Part shown: piece after piece, positions 1 through 6,461 of the stretch
Layout of the letters: the number at the start of each line of letters is the position of its first letter
Position numbering within the stretch: the stretch's first letter is position 1
Assembly (NCBI GenBank): GCA_015521615.1
Contig: WANW01000029.1
Location: 1 to 46,480, forward strand
DNA: 46,480 nucleotides
Source: Candidatus Hydrothermarchaeota archaeon
GTDB taxonomy: Archaea > Hydrothermarchaeota > Hydrothermarchaeia > Hydrothermarchaeales > BMS3B
Direction: 5' to 3'
The notes under the pieces: model-generated
The model's database searches: none
What the model saw: only the letters and a program-made list of their open reading frames with translations
Told to the model about the DNA's origin: nothing
Program-made: the position numbers and the translations under genes

Positions 1-590
1 CCTAATAAAAATAGCCAATCATTAGGAAATTCATTTCTTATTTTTTTTACAACTTCTTCAAGAAATTTCTCATCTTTAACTTTTACGTATCTGCTACTAT
101 TCTCAATTTTTTTTAGTAAACCTCCTATTCCGATATATTTGAAACCTATATCTTTAAGCTCTATATAACAATCTAAGTACTCTTCTACGCTATTCCCTTG
201 AGCTACACCAACTAAATTAAAATTATAATCTCCAGAATCATACACTTCAATTGCTTCTTTAGCACTTTTTATTGTTGCATCCTTATTCTTTAAAACATCG
301 ATTATAATACCATATTCCACACACATATTTTCGTAAACTTCAAATAATTTTTCATATCCATTAGGTATACATCCATCTTTAGTAAAAACCGCAGAATCTG
401 CCATTTTTATTATATTTTCTCCTTCAAATTCGCGAAATAATCTCTGAAAATTTTTTGATGTATTTGCATGGGCCATAATTCCAACTTTAAATGGCAATTT
501 CGAAATATTACAATATCTTAAAAGTTCAAGTGACTTTGGCCTATCTACTACAAAAAATGGTATTGGATATTTAAGTTCAATCTTTTTCAC
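1..590 (-). CDS. DpdA-like / tRNA-guanine transglycosylase superfamily protein, 5' part only
   Basis: About 196 residues can be read from a GTG at 588-590; the rest lies beyond the left edge. The start is set by a GAGGGGAT Shine-Dalgarno just upstream, and no in-frame ATG is better placed. Visible motifs fit the TGT TIM barrel: MADSAVF at residues 63-69 (matching DSGGF of Tgt), GIIIDVL near 94-100, VGVAQGN at 127-133 (matching the AQGG strand) and YIGIGGLL at 152-159 (matching the GGLS strand). The early HANTSKNFQ segment, and the short spacing, resemble DpdA, the enzyme that inserts preQ0 into DNA in 7-deazaguanine DNA modification, more than archaeosine TgtA or bacterial Tgt. The nucleophilic Asp and any zinc site would be in the missing part. 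Base composition is far more AT-rich than the genes to the right, suggesting transfer. TGT superfamily is likely; DpdA specifically is inference. Confidence 0.62.
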   Translation of the reverse strand, partial: MKKIELKYPIPFFVVDRPKSLELLRYCNISKLPFKVGIMAHANTSKNFQRLFREFEGENIIKMADSAVFTKDGCIPNGYEKLFEVYENMCVEYGIIIDVLKNKDATIKSAKEAIEVYDSGDYNFNLVGVAQGNSVEEYLDCYIELKDIGFKYIGIGGLLKKIENSSRYVKVKDEKFLEEVVKKIRNEFPNDWLFLL

Positions 591-597
591 ATTATCC

Positions 598-622
598 CCT
601 CTCTGTGTTTTAGGAAGAGAGG
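598..622 (-). promoter_or_regulatory. Possible SD-masking hairpin before the dpdA-like gene
   Basis: Read on the minus strand, CCTCTC (617-622) and GAGAGG (598-603) are perfect complements separated by 13 nt. The GAGAGG arm is the Shine-Dalgarno region of the gene starting at 590, so a folded leader would hide the ribosome binding site. This is seen in sequence only; a six-pair stem is weak and could be chance. Confidence 0.3.
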
Positions 623-650
623 TTTTTAAAGAAATGTGTATTATAAGAAA

Positions 651-658
651 TATTTAAA
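651..658 (-). promoter_or_regulatory. Putative TATA box of the dpdA-like gene
   Basis: TTTAAATA on the minus strand, about 60 nt before the GTG start. Archaeal TATA-to-start spacing would put the transcript start near 625, giving a leader of roughly 35 nt that just includes the inverted repeat at 598-622. The surrounding DNA is very AT-rich, so the match is weak evidence. Confidence 0.35.
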
Positions 659-772
659 TTTTATTATTTGCAACAATAATATCTTAGAATACTAAAATTT
701 TTTCTCTACCAGTAAATTAAGAAAAGAATAATTAAAATTATGTTTTCCTTATGATTAGTTTGCTTATATTTC

Positions 773-1132
773 TCACCCATACAAAACCGCGGGACTCTTT
801 TGCCTGATGTCCGGCACCGTTAGAGCTATATTTTTCTCTTCTTTTTCTCCCTGAAGTATAATCAGTATTAAAATTGCATTTCCATACAATTTTGTTCTTA
901 CATTACACTTTTTTAATGTGCACAAAATCTCTCTCACTCTTTCCCTGCTCAGATTCAATACCTCAGACAGATACTCGGTGGCATTAATTATCTCTATTCC
1001 AACAAGATTTTTCTTATAATCGAAGTCCAGTATTAAATTTCCCAGTTCAACACTGCCCTTGGACTTCGAATCTCTGCGAAATATGAACAGATTGTCATTA
1101 TCTCTGTCGTAGCTGAATTCGAATTCCTTCAT
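773..1132 (-). CDS. DUF2283-type antitoxin-like protein
   Basis: 119 residues. The N-terminal half matches the DUF2283 pattern: a YDRDND start, then LILDFDYKKNLVGIEIINA, where family members carry an LDxDxxGxIVGIEI core. The C-terminal half (after about residue 60) is longer than the usual DUF2283 and I do not recognise it. The gene overlaps the DUF4258 gene upstream by 4 nt (ATGA), so the two are translationally coupled. DUF4258/DUF2283 pairs occur widely in archaea and cyanobacteria and are thought to be toxin-antitoxin modules, with DUF2283 as the partner or antitoxin; here that role is inferred from family and context. It lies between the AT-rich dpdA-like gene and the ATPase, in what looks like accessory DNA. 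Confidence 0.7.
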   Translation of the reverse strand: MKEFEFSYDRDNDNLFIFRRDSKSKGSVELGNLILDFDYKKNLVGIEIINATEYLSEVLNLSRERVREILCTLKKCNVRTKLYGNAILILIILQGEKEEKNIALTVPDIRQKSPAVLYG

Positions 1133-1452
1133 CCTTTATCCACCATCCGCTGCCATCTTCGATTGATTTTTATCACGGTGGGCACTATTATCTTGTTACC
1201 GCTAAATACTAAAATGTAACGGTGAGCCTGAGTTTTACTATAGCCAAAGTAGCAGTCATACTTTTCCTCATCGGGATTACTCGACTTCTGTTTCGCGGCA
1301 AAAATCAACCTATCTGGGTTAATTATATTTTCTATGACTTCATCTATATCTATACCTCTAAACTCTGCTCGTAATTTTGCATGTCTCGTTATTATTATAT
1401 CGCTTCTTTTATACTGTTTCAATTTAGATTTTACATGATCCCTGTAATTCAT
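1129..1452 (-). CDS. DUF4258 toxin-like protein
   Basis: 107 residues. The segment ITRHAKLRAEFRGIDIDEV (about 21-39) is the hallmark of DUF4258 (RHAxxRxxERGI), and the C-terminal KIIVPTVIKINRRWQR strand fits the family. DUF4258 belongs to the RelE/BrnT-like small toxin fold, and the conserved His and Arg residues are present. The ATG at 1452 has a GAGGTTA Shine-Dalgarno five or so bases upstream, and TTTTATAG around 1484-1491 is a plausible TATA box with a very short leader. It is the first gene of a two-gene operon with the DUF2283 gene. Toxicity is not shown by the sequence; it is inferred from the family. Confidence 0.72.
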   Translation of the reverse strand: MNYRDHVKSKLKQYKRSDIIITRHAKLRAEFRGIDIDEVIENIINPDRLIFAAKQKSSNPDEEKYDCYFGYSKTQAHRYILVFSGNKIIVPTVIKINRRWQRMVDKG

Positions 1453-1601
1453 GATTAACCTCTTTTTTATTTACCGGTTGTACTATAAAAATTAAGAGGT
1501 AACTGATAAATCAGAGGCAAAGATATTCCGCACACTATTTATAGTTTACACCACCAACCTGATTAAACCTAAACCACAGTTTAATTTTAACCCTGCTAAA
1601 A

Positions 1602-1609
1602 TTTAAATA
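1602..1609 (+). promoter_or_regulatory. TATA box of the DUF4143 ATPase gene
   Basis: TTTAAATA lies 22 bases before the ATG at 1632, with the purine/A-rich element expected of a BRE nearby. This distance puts transcription start at or within a few bases of the ATG, so the message is probably leaderless, in keeping with the weak Shine-Dalgarno. Confidence 0.5.
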
Positions 1610-1631
1610 CAATTAAGGAAAAGTTAGGTTC

Positions 1632-2798
1632 ATGTATGTGGAGAGGGATGTGGAGGAAACCTTTGACAAGGTCGCTGAGGTTTACAGCATAGTGGCTCTG
1701 GTTGGAGCGAGGCAGGCTGGCAAGACCACACTCCTTAAGAAAAAGCTTGAAGAAGTGCCAAAAAGCGGATACGTTGCTTTGGACGACCCCGATGCCAGGG
1801 ACATCTTCAATGAGGACATAAAAAAATTTGAGAAGCAGTATGTAGAAGGAAATGCAATCACGGGCATAGACGAGGTACAGTACGGAAGAGACGCGGGGAT
1901 AAAGCTGAAATATCTCGCAGACAGGGGGCATAAAATCTGGGTAACTTCCTCCTCCGAAATTCTCCTCAGCAGAGATGTGCTCTCCTACCTCGTGGGAAGG
2001 GTGTCAATAATAAGACTTTACCCCTTCTCTCTGCGTGAGTTCCTGCGTGCAAAGGATATCAGGGTTTTAACCGATAGGATAAAGAGCCGAGCCGTGTGGG
2101 AGCACATAAATTATGGTGGCTATCCCAGAGTAGTTTTAACCGACGACGCTGAAATCAAGCAGATAATTCTCCGGGACCTGATAGAAACCATGCTCCTGAA
2201 GGATGTTTCCAGAAGCTTCTCAATAGAGGACATGGACGCCCTTGAAAGGTTGACAAAATATCTTGCGGCAAACACAGGAGCACTGCTCAACTATGAGTCT
2301 ATAATGAAGGCTCTGGACATATCCTTCCAGACTCTCAGGAAGTATCTAAATGCCATGGAGAAGAGCTACATCATAACCAGAGTTCCACCCTTCTATACGA
2401 ACAAAACAAAGGAGCTCACAAAAAGGTCAAAGGTCTATTTTACCGATACCGGGCTGAGAAATGCCGTTCTCAGGAGGAGCTATACCGAGCCTTCTGGGAA
2501 GATTTTTGAGAATTATGTTCTCATGGAACTCAGAAAGGCTGGCTTAGAGGTTAAATACTGGCGTACAAAAAGCGGTGCCGAGGTGGACTTTGTTGTGGAA
2601 GTGGATGGAAATCCCATGCCAGTGGAAGTTAAAACCCCCTCTCCTTCAATGAGCAGGAGCCTGGCTTCCTTTATCAGAACCTACTCCCCCGAAGAAGCCT
2701 TCGTTATATTTTACAGGGGAAATAGGGAGGAGCATGAGGTGGAAAACTGCAGAGTGGTGTTTACCGATGTTTTTGAGCTGCTGGAGAGGTGGGGCTAA
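1632..2798 (+). CDS. AAA+ ATPase with DUF4143 domain
   Basis: 388 residues, full length for the family. The N-terminal AAA module has a Walker A GARQAGKTT (25-33), a Walker B ending in DE (80-81) and a sensor-like TSSSE segment. A winged-helix region around 190-260 (LAANTGALLNYESI, TLRKYL) and a C-terminal DUF4143 domain follow, with YFTDTGLRN and GAEVDFVVE...VEVKT, a PD-(D/E)xK-like nuclease core. Proteins of this type are common in archaea and anaerobes, often in accessory regions; their cellular role is not established, although some are linked to mobile elements and defence. The gene stands alone, with its own TATA box, and ends just before a convergent gene. Confidence 0.85.
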   Translation: MYVERDVEETFDKVAEVYSIVALVGARQAGKTTLLKKKLEEVPKSGYVALDDPDARDIFNEDIKKFEKQYVEGNAITGIDEVQYGRDAGIKLKYLADRGHKIWVTSSSEILLSRDVLSYLVGRVSIIRLYPFSLREFLRAKDIRVLTDRIKSRAVWEHINYGGYPRVVLTDDAEIKQIILRDLIETMLLKDVSRSFSIEDMDALERLTKYLAANTGALLNYESIMKALDISFQTLRKYLNAMEKSYIITRVPPFYTNKTKELTKRSKVYFTDTGLRNAVLRRSYTEPSGKIFENYVLMELRKAGLEVKYWRTKSGAEVDFVVEVDGNPMPVEVKTPSPSMSRSLASFIRTYSPEEAFVIFYRGNREEHEVENCRVVFTDVFELLERWG

Positions 2799-2821
2799 AC
2801 AGACACCTCGCCCTTCCCGCG

Positions 2822-3400
2822 CTATAACCCCTCCCTCGCAATAAGCTCATACAACCTAGTAACCCGGTAGTACTTGTGGTGGGTTCTTGTCTCCCTTTTT
2901 AGCTTTGCTCTTCTGTGCTTTCTCTTCAGCACCTTTGCCCTGCAGAGATCAACAAGCCCCTCATCTCTCAGAGTTTCAAGCAGAATCCTTGTTCTCTCAG
3001 CTGGGATGGAGAGAGCCTTCGAAATATGGAGGTGGTTCTCGCATCCCGCCTTTTTAAGAAACTCAAGAAGCTCAAAAGCTTCCTCTGAATAGCGTTCCTT
3101 GAAGTACTGGGCAACCCCCCTCTTCAACAGGCTTCTCAGAAGGTGCTCGCCCTCTCTGCTCAGGGAGAAGTACAGGTGGTGCTTTCTCACCTCAAGGGTG
3201 AGCTTAAATCTAGCCTCACTTTTCTTTATCGCCGAGCCCGGAGTGCGCTCAACAATGCATGCCTCTTCAAAACGTCTCAGGGTGTGCATCACCTCTTCCC
3301 TTGGAAATTTGAGCCTCTTTGCAATTGCATTTGCGTAGTCTGCATTCGCCCTCCTCAGGTGGATAAGGATGTAAAGCTCCAGAGGCGAAAGCTCAAGCAT
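2822..3400 (-). CDS. DUF2250 winged-helix protein
   Basis: 192 residues from the ATG at 3400, chosen because a GAGG Shine-Dalgarno sits 7 nt upstream; an in-frame TTG at 3421 has no such support. The N-terminal 70 residues (LELYILIHLRRANADYA, then EVMHTLRRFEEACIVERTPGSAIK) match archaeal DUF2250 proteins, a MarR-like winged helix. A second helical region around 110-160 (ENHLHISKALSIPAERTRIL) reads as another winged helix, and the tail is very basic. It is probably a DNA-binding regulator; the target is unknown. It lies convergent to the ATPase and just downstream of the vapBC pair on the same strand. Confidence 0.7.
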   Translation of the reverse strand: MLELSPLELYILIHLRRANADYANAIAKRLKFPREEVMHTLRRFEEACIVERTPGSAIKKSEARFKLTLEVRKHHLYFSLSREGEHLLRSLLKRGVAQYFKERYSEEAFELLEFLKKAGCENHLHISKALSIPAERTRILLETLRDEGLVDLCRAKVLKRKHRRAKLKRETRTHHKYYRVTRLYELIAREGL

Positions 3401-3432
3401 AAAATGCCTCTTCCATTGCAATCCATAAAAGC

Positions 3433-3825
3433 TTACTCAAACACCCTCTTAAGCGGGCACCTTTCAAAATCTGAATCGTTGGAGTATATTGCCTCTGCGT
3501 TGTACTCCAGAGCGGTGGCGAGGTGAATGCTGTCTTCTAAGTCAAGCTGATACCTGCTCATAAGTTCTGCTGCCTTCTGGTAAGTACTCATTCTGAGGGG
3601 AGCGATTTTTAGATTTCTTATCTCCGCAAGCCTCTCCATCAAAACCCTTTCATCAAAGCTCTCAGCCTCTCTCTTAAGAACCACACTCACCAGCCACGGA
3701 GTAAGCGAGGAAGTTACAGCCTTTTCAGAGCCTTCTATCCTCTCCATTATTCTTGTGGCGACTTCCCCGTGCTCCGGATGATCACCAATCCAGTAAACAA
3801 TAACATTCACATCAACATACCTCAT
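3433..3825 (-). CDS. vapC: PIN-domain toxin, VapC family
   Basis: 130 residues. The PIN ribonuclease fold is recognised from the first strand MRYVDVNVIVYW with Asp5, the central LEDSIHLATA with Asp98, and YSNDSDF with Asp117/Asp119, which together coordinate Mg or Mn. The second acidic position is less clear; Glu53 is a candidate. The start ATG overlaps the stop of the AbrB-type gene by 4 nt, the usual antitoxin-first vapBC arrangement. VapC toxins cleave tRNA or rRNA; the target here cannot be read from sequence. It is also possible that the protein is a solitary PIN nuclease, but the partner upstream argues against that. Confidence 0.87.
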   Translation of the reverse strand: MRYVDVNVIVYWIGDHPEHGEVATRIMERIEGSEKAVTSSLTPWLVSVVLKREAESFDERVLMERLAEIRNLKIAPLRMSTYQKAAELMSRYQLDLEDSIHLATALEYNAEAIYSNDSDFERCPLKRVFE

Positions 3826-4067
3826 ACTTCCCCGGATGCCTCCTCATAGGAATATTTCTCAATAAGTTCGTCGATATCCTCCTTTATATGCCTCTTTAGT
3901 TTAAAAATGCCCCTTGATTCTCTTACAACGCTCTTCCTCTTCTTGAGGATGATTTTATCATCAGAAAACTCAATTTCAAGGATCGTATTTGGTTTGAGAT
4001 TCGCCTTCTCTCTAATACTTTTCGGCAGGTACACTCTTCCAAGTCTGTCAATGGCGGTTGTTTCCAT
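3822..4067 (-). CDS. vapB: AbrB/SpoVT-type antitoxin, VapB family
   Basis: 81 residues when started at the ATG 4065-4067, which has a GGTGAG Shine-Dalgarno 3 nt upstream; a start at 4100 would add 11 residues that do not fit the swapped-hairpin fold. The N-terminus METTAIDRLGRVYLPKSIR is a classic AbrB DNA-binding hairpin (RxxLP(K)xIR), followed by the second half with LEIEFSDDKIILKK. The C-terminal 35 residues, charged and probably helical, would wrap the VapC toxin. Autorepression is expected for the family, and the direct repeats just upstream are candidate operators. Confidence 0.83.
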   Translation of the reverse strand: METTAIDRLGRVYLPKSIREKANLKPNTILEIEFSDDKIILKKRKSVVRESRGIFKLKRHIKEDIDELIEKYSYEEASGEV

Positions 4068-4076
4068 AAACTCACC

Positions 4077-4118
4077 ATTACCATAAAATAAAATTACCAT
4101 TGTAAAATTAATACCATC
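4077..4118. repeat. Repeated ATTACCAT sites upstream of vapB
   Basis: ATTACCAT occurs at 4077-4084 and 4093-4100, exactly 16 bp apart, and a related ATACCAT lies at 4111-4117. They cover the leader and promoter of vapB. Evenly spaced copies in this place are what an autoregulating AbrB-type complex would need, but binding is inferred. Confidence 0.4.
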
Positions 4119-4142
4119 AATAACAAAGCATTCGTCCGAAAA

Positions 4143-4511
4143 TCAACCCCTCTCAACCCTTACCCTGTCCCCATCTTTTGCTTTCCTTAGAACACTTACA
4201 TCGCCCGTAACTCTTCCTATTAGATTCACAGGTTCAACGGCACGGGGCTCTCCCGAGATGCTTACGGGCGTAGGTCCGAAAAATATGGCTATAGCCCTGC
4301 CGGCACACCAGAAGCAGATGTTCCCCACCTCCTGCTCCTCCCTTGCATCCTCCTCCAGCTCAGCCTCCACCGGGACGTAAAAGTACACCTCATCGCCCCA
4401 GCGGTTAACCTCTGACTCAAGGGGCAGACTCCGGTAAACCTTTCTTGCCGTTGGTGTGTCAAAGAGCTCACCCTCAAGTTCAATATCCCCAATGGTTATC
4501 CTCACCCTCAC
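4143..4511 (-). CDS. Cyclophilin-like fold protein (DUF369)
   Basis: 122 residues from a GTG at 4511, with GGGGTG about six bases upstream. The pattern is that of the TM1367-like, cyclophilin-fold family: RITIGDIELEGELFDTPTARKVYRSLP, then WGDEVYFYVPVE, then NICFWCAGRAIAIFFGPTP. Structures of this family resemble cyclophilin A but lack its usual peptidyl-prolyl isomerase residues, and no function is known. It directly follows the HTH_10 regulator on the same strand with a 15-nt gap and is probably co-transcribed with it. Confidence 0.8.
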   Translation of the reverse strand: MRVRITIGDIELEGELFDTPTARKVYRSLPLESEVNRWGDEVYFYVPVEAELEEDAREEQEVGNICFWCAGRAIAIFFGPTPVSISGEPRAVEPVNLIGRVTGDVSVLRKAKDGDRVRVERG

Positions 4512-4526
4512 CTGAGCACCCCGCGG

Positions 4527-5144
4527 CTAATTCTCCTCAAAATATTTCTTCAGAACCTTCTTCATACCGCGCCGGAGCATATCGGATGCGGTTGAGATAC
4601 TTATGCCGAAGTGCTTTGCTATCTTACGAATTCCCACCTTCTTTGGAGTATCAAAGTAACCATTAACCAGCGCATACTCCAGTATTTCCTCCTCTTTCTC
4701 TGTGAGAAGCTCCTTCTCGCCCTCAAGCTCACCTATGCGTTTAATCTCAAAGGAGTAATTCTTCTCCTCAAGAATCTTCGCAAGCTTTATCAGCGAGGAG
4801 CGCTTGGCAATTATGTCCCATTCCACCCCTTCCTCGGTGTGTCTCGCCGACTTTATAAAACAGCCCGCTTCAAGGATGCTCCTGGCAGGTATGCACTGGT
4901 GCACAGTCAGCGCCGCCTTTGCCTTACTCGCCGAAACCTTGTTGATATCCTCAAGGCTATCTGCATTTATCGCACTGAGCACGTCATCGAGGCAGGCATC
5001 GCTCTCTATCTGGAGAAGACTCTTCACCCCCTCGTTGTCGTAAGGTGCAGCATCAAGAAGCTTCACCTTTGCCTTGTTAAAAGCACGCACTGCAGCGACA
5101 GCACAGGTTTCGGGCATCCTTATCTTAAGCTTAGCCTCAATCAC
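4527..5144 (-). CDS. HTH_10 (bacterio-opsin activator type) transcriptional regulator
   Basis: 205 residues from a GTG at 5144. The C-terminal 55 residues are a clear HTH_10: LTEKEEEILEYALVNGYF, then KVGIRKIAKHFGISISTAS and LRRGMKKVL. The first 140 residues form an archaeal N-terminal sensing region seen in Bat-like regulators, with paired alpha-beta units and several cysteines, but no ligand can be named. No Shine-Dalgarno is visible and a TATA-like AATATTTAT sits 25-35 nt upstream, suggesting a leaderless or very short-leader message. The 17-bp site at 5180-5196 abuts this TATA and also occurs near another gene at 28370, so it may be an operator for this regulator. Confidence 0.8.
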   Translation of the reverse strand: MIEAKLKIRMPETCAVAAVRAFNKAKVKLLDAAPYDNEGVKSLLQIESDACLDDVLSAINADSLEDINKVSASKAKAALTVHQCIPARSILEAGCFIKSARHTEEGVEWDIIAKRSSLIKLAKILEEKNYSFEIKRIGELEGEKELLTEKEEEILEYALVNGYFDTPKKVGIRKIAKHFGISISTASDMLRRGMKKVLKKYFEEN

Positions 5145-5179
5145 ATTGTTTTATTAATAAATTACCCTCGATAAATATT

Positions 5180-5196
5180 CCGAACATTTTCGCCAA
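5180..5196. promoter_or_regulatory. 17-bp site shared with 28370-28386, beside the HTH_10 gene promoter
   Basis: CCGAACATTTTCGCCAA on the plus strand; the exact reverse complement occurs at 28370-28386. Both copies lie in short intergenic gaps just upstream of minus-strand genes. The core CGAA-CATT-TTCG is a perfect inverted repeat, the form expected of a dimeric regulator site. Confidence 0.45.
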
Positions 5197-5198
5197 GT

Positions 5199-5507
5199 TT
5201 ACTGGTACTCCCGCCAGGTGTACCTGCACTTGGTGCAGCGATAGAAACGCGTCTCGGCTTCGTCAGCCTTGCGCGTCTGCAGAAGCCACCACTCTGCCTC
5301 GAGGTTGCCGCACTTGGGGCACTCAGCGCGGGTGGTGGGCAGTGTCCTTACCTCCTCGTCAACGACGACCACGCCTTCCTTCTTCTCCTCCTTGCTCACA
5401 ATTTTGTAGTCGTCCTCATTATCTATACCAGCCTCCGCACCGCAGCGCTGGCATACCAGCTTCTTGTTCTTTGGCAGCATTAAACCTCCGCACTTGTCAC
5501 AGAACAT
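5199..5507 (-). CDS. tfs: Transcription factor S (TFIIS-like transcript cleavage factor)
   Basis: 102 residues, the normal length of archaeal TFS. The N-terminal zinc ribbon has Cys3, Cys6, Cys19 and Cys22 (RPB9-like); the C-terminal TFIIS ribbon has Cys63, Cys66, Cys91 and Cys94. The acidic tip of the C-terminal hairpin, Asp82-Glu83 in TRKADEAETRFYR, is intact, so the protein should reach the RNA polymerase active site and trigger RNA cleavage to rescue stalled complexes. The ATG follows an AGGAAG Shine-Dalgarno inside the end of the Nudix gene, an 11-nt overlap. It is the last gene of the information-processing operon that begins at 8523. Confidence 0.95.
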   Translation of the reverse strand: MFCDKCGGLMLPKNKKLVCQRCGAEAGIDNEDDYKIVSKEEKKEGVVVVDEEVRTLPTTRAECPKCGNLEAEWWLLQTRKADEAETRFYRCTKCRYTWREYQ

Positions 5508-5928
5508 GCTTCTTCCTCATGTAGTCTTTTATTATATCAGCATGATCAAAGGCGAGTCTCTGCCTCATCGCCTCCTCGGGCGGAAACAATCTCGCTTCAG
5601 TGGCATCATCCTTACCCTTTAACTCGCCCTCGCCGCGGGCGATAAAGCAAACGCTAACCACATGTCCTCGGGGATCTCGCTCTGGAGCTGAGTAAACGCC
5701 AAGCAATTCCTTAACCTCAACATCCAAATTTGTCTCCTCCTTTGCTTCGCGTTTTGCTGCCTCCTCCACGCGTTCACCGCACTCCACAAAGCCTCCCGGT
5801 AAAGCCCAGGAACCAGCGAAGGGCTCGTGTTTCCTGCGGATTAGCACTATTCTCGAGCCCACCTCGATTACTATATCCACCGCCAGGGCAGGCGCCTTGC
5901 GGGAACCGCATATGCAGGGACAGCGCAT
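5497..5928 (-). CDS. Nudix hydrolase, ADP-ribose pyrophosphatase/MutT type
   Basis: 143 residues from the ATG at 5928, chosen because GGAGGTGG lies just upstream and because that ATG overlaps the DUF531 stop (TAATG). The Nudix box spans residues 46-68: G46, E52, REAKEE at 60-65, with Asn67 where Gly is usual. The preceding WALPGGFVECGE is typical of ADP-ribose or mutator-type enzymes. The N-terminus has three cysteines in CPCICGS, which might bind metal. It should hydrolyse a nucleoside diphosphate linked to another moiety; substrate is unknown. Its place between DUF531 and tfs suggests co-expression with RNA polymerase functions. Confidence 0.88.
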   Translation of the reverse strand: MRCPCICGSRKAPALAVDIVIEVGSRIVLIRRKHEPFAGSWALPGGFVECGERVEEAAKREAKEETNLDVEVKELLGVYSAPERDPRGHVVSVCFIARGEGELKGKDDATEARLFPPEEAMRQRLAFDHADIIKDYMRKKHVL

Positions 5929-6461
5929 TACCCCACCTCCCTGTAGGCATGGAGCAGTGCGGGCAGCATTCCTATAACAGTGCACGTCTCAAAAGGTATG
6001 CCCTTACCCGAGAGCTCCAGATGATGCTTCGTCATCCCCAGCACCTCCCGCGGCAAGCCGCGCCTTCCCAGGCCCATAACCACGAGAAATGACCTGCCCT
6101 GCCTCGCCTGCCTGGCAAGTGCTCTGGGTGAGAGGAGCTTTTCCCTCGCCGGTTTGGACGTCGCCGCAACGGCCACGCCGAGTTGCGGCGGAAAACCACG
6201 CCCTGGAAAATCGAAGATACCAAATCTTCCCTCCTCTGCAAGAAGTTTGATATAGCGTCCGCCCTCGCCTATGGTGGTGTCTCTAGCAAGAGATTCCACA
6301 ACGCCCGAGAAGCTACCCTCTAAGGGAAAGCCAAAGAGAGCGAGGTTCATCTCAAAGGCATAACACACAGGTGCCGCTCTGGCAATACTCCGCCTGTGGA
6401 TGTCGTGTAACCTCACAGGATCATAGCTGTTGTATAACCCCAGGGTTATTCTTCCTCCCAT
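5928..6461 (-). CDS. DUF531 family archaeal protein
   Basis: 177 residues from the ATG at 6461, which follows GAGGGAT and gives the family N-terminus MGGRITLGLYNSYDPVR. The core matches archaeal DUF531: HRRSIARAAPVCYAFEMNLA, TTIGEGGRYI, FPPQLGVAVAATSKP, VMGLGRRGLP and GKGIPFETCTVIGMLPAL. The alternating strand/helix pattern with a late glycine-rich segment resembles SPOUT-class methyltransferases, which would suit an RNA-modifying role, but that is inference. It overlaps the RNase III-like gene by 16 nt and is tightly linked to rpoL, csl4 and tfs, as in other archaea. Confidence 0.83.
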   Translation of the reverse strand: MGGRITLGLYNSYDPVRLHDIHRRSIARAAPVCYAFEMNLALFGFPLEGSFSGVVESLARDTTIGEGGRYIKLLAEEGRFGIFDFPGRGFPPQLGVAVAATSKPAREKLLSPRALARQARQGRSFLVVMGLGRRGLPREVLGMTKHHLELSGKGIPFETCTVIGMLPALLHAYREVG

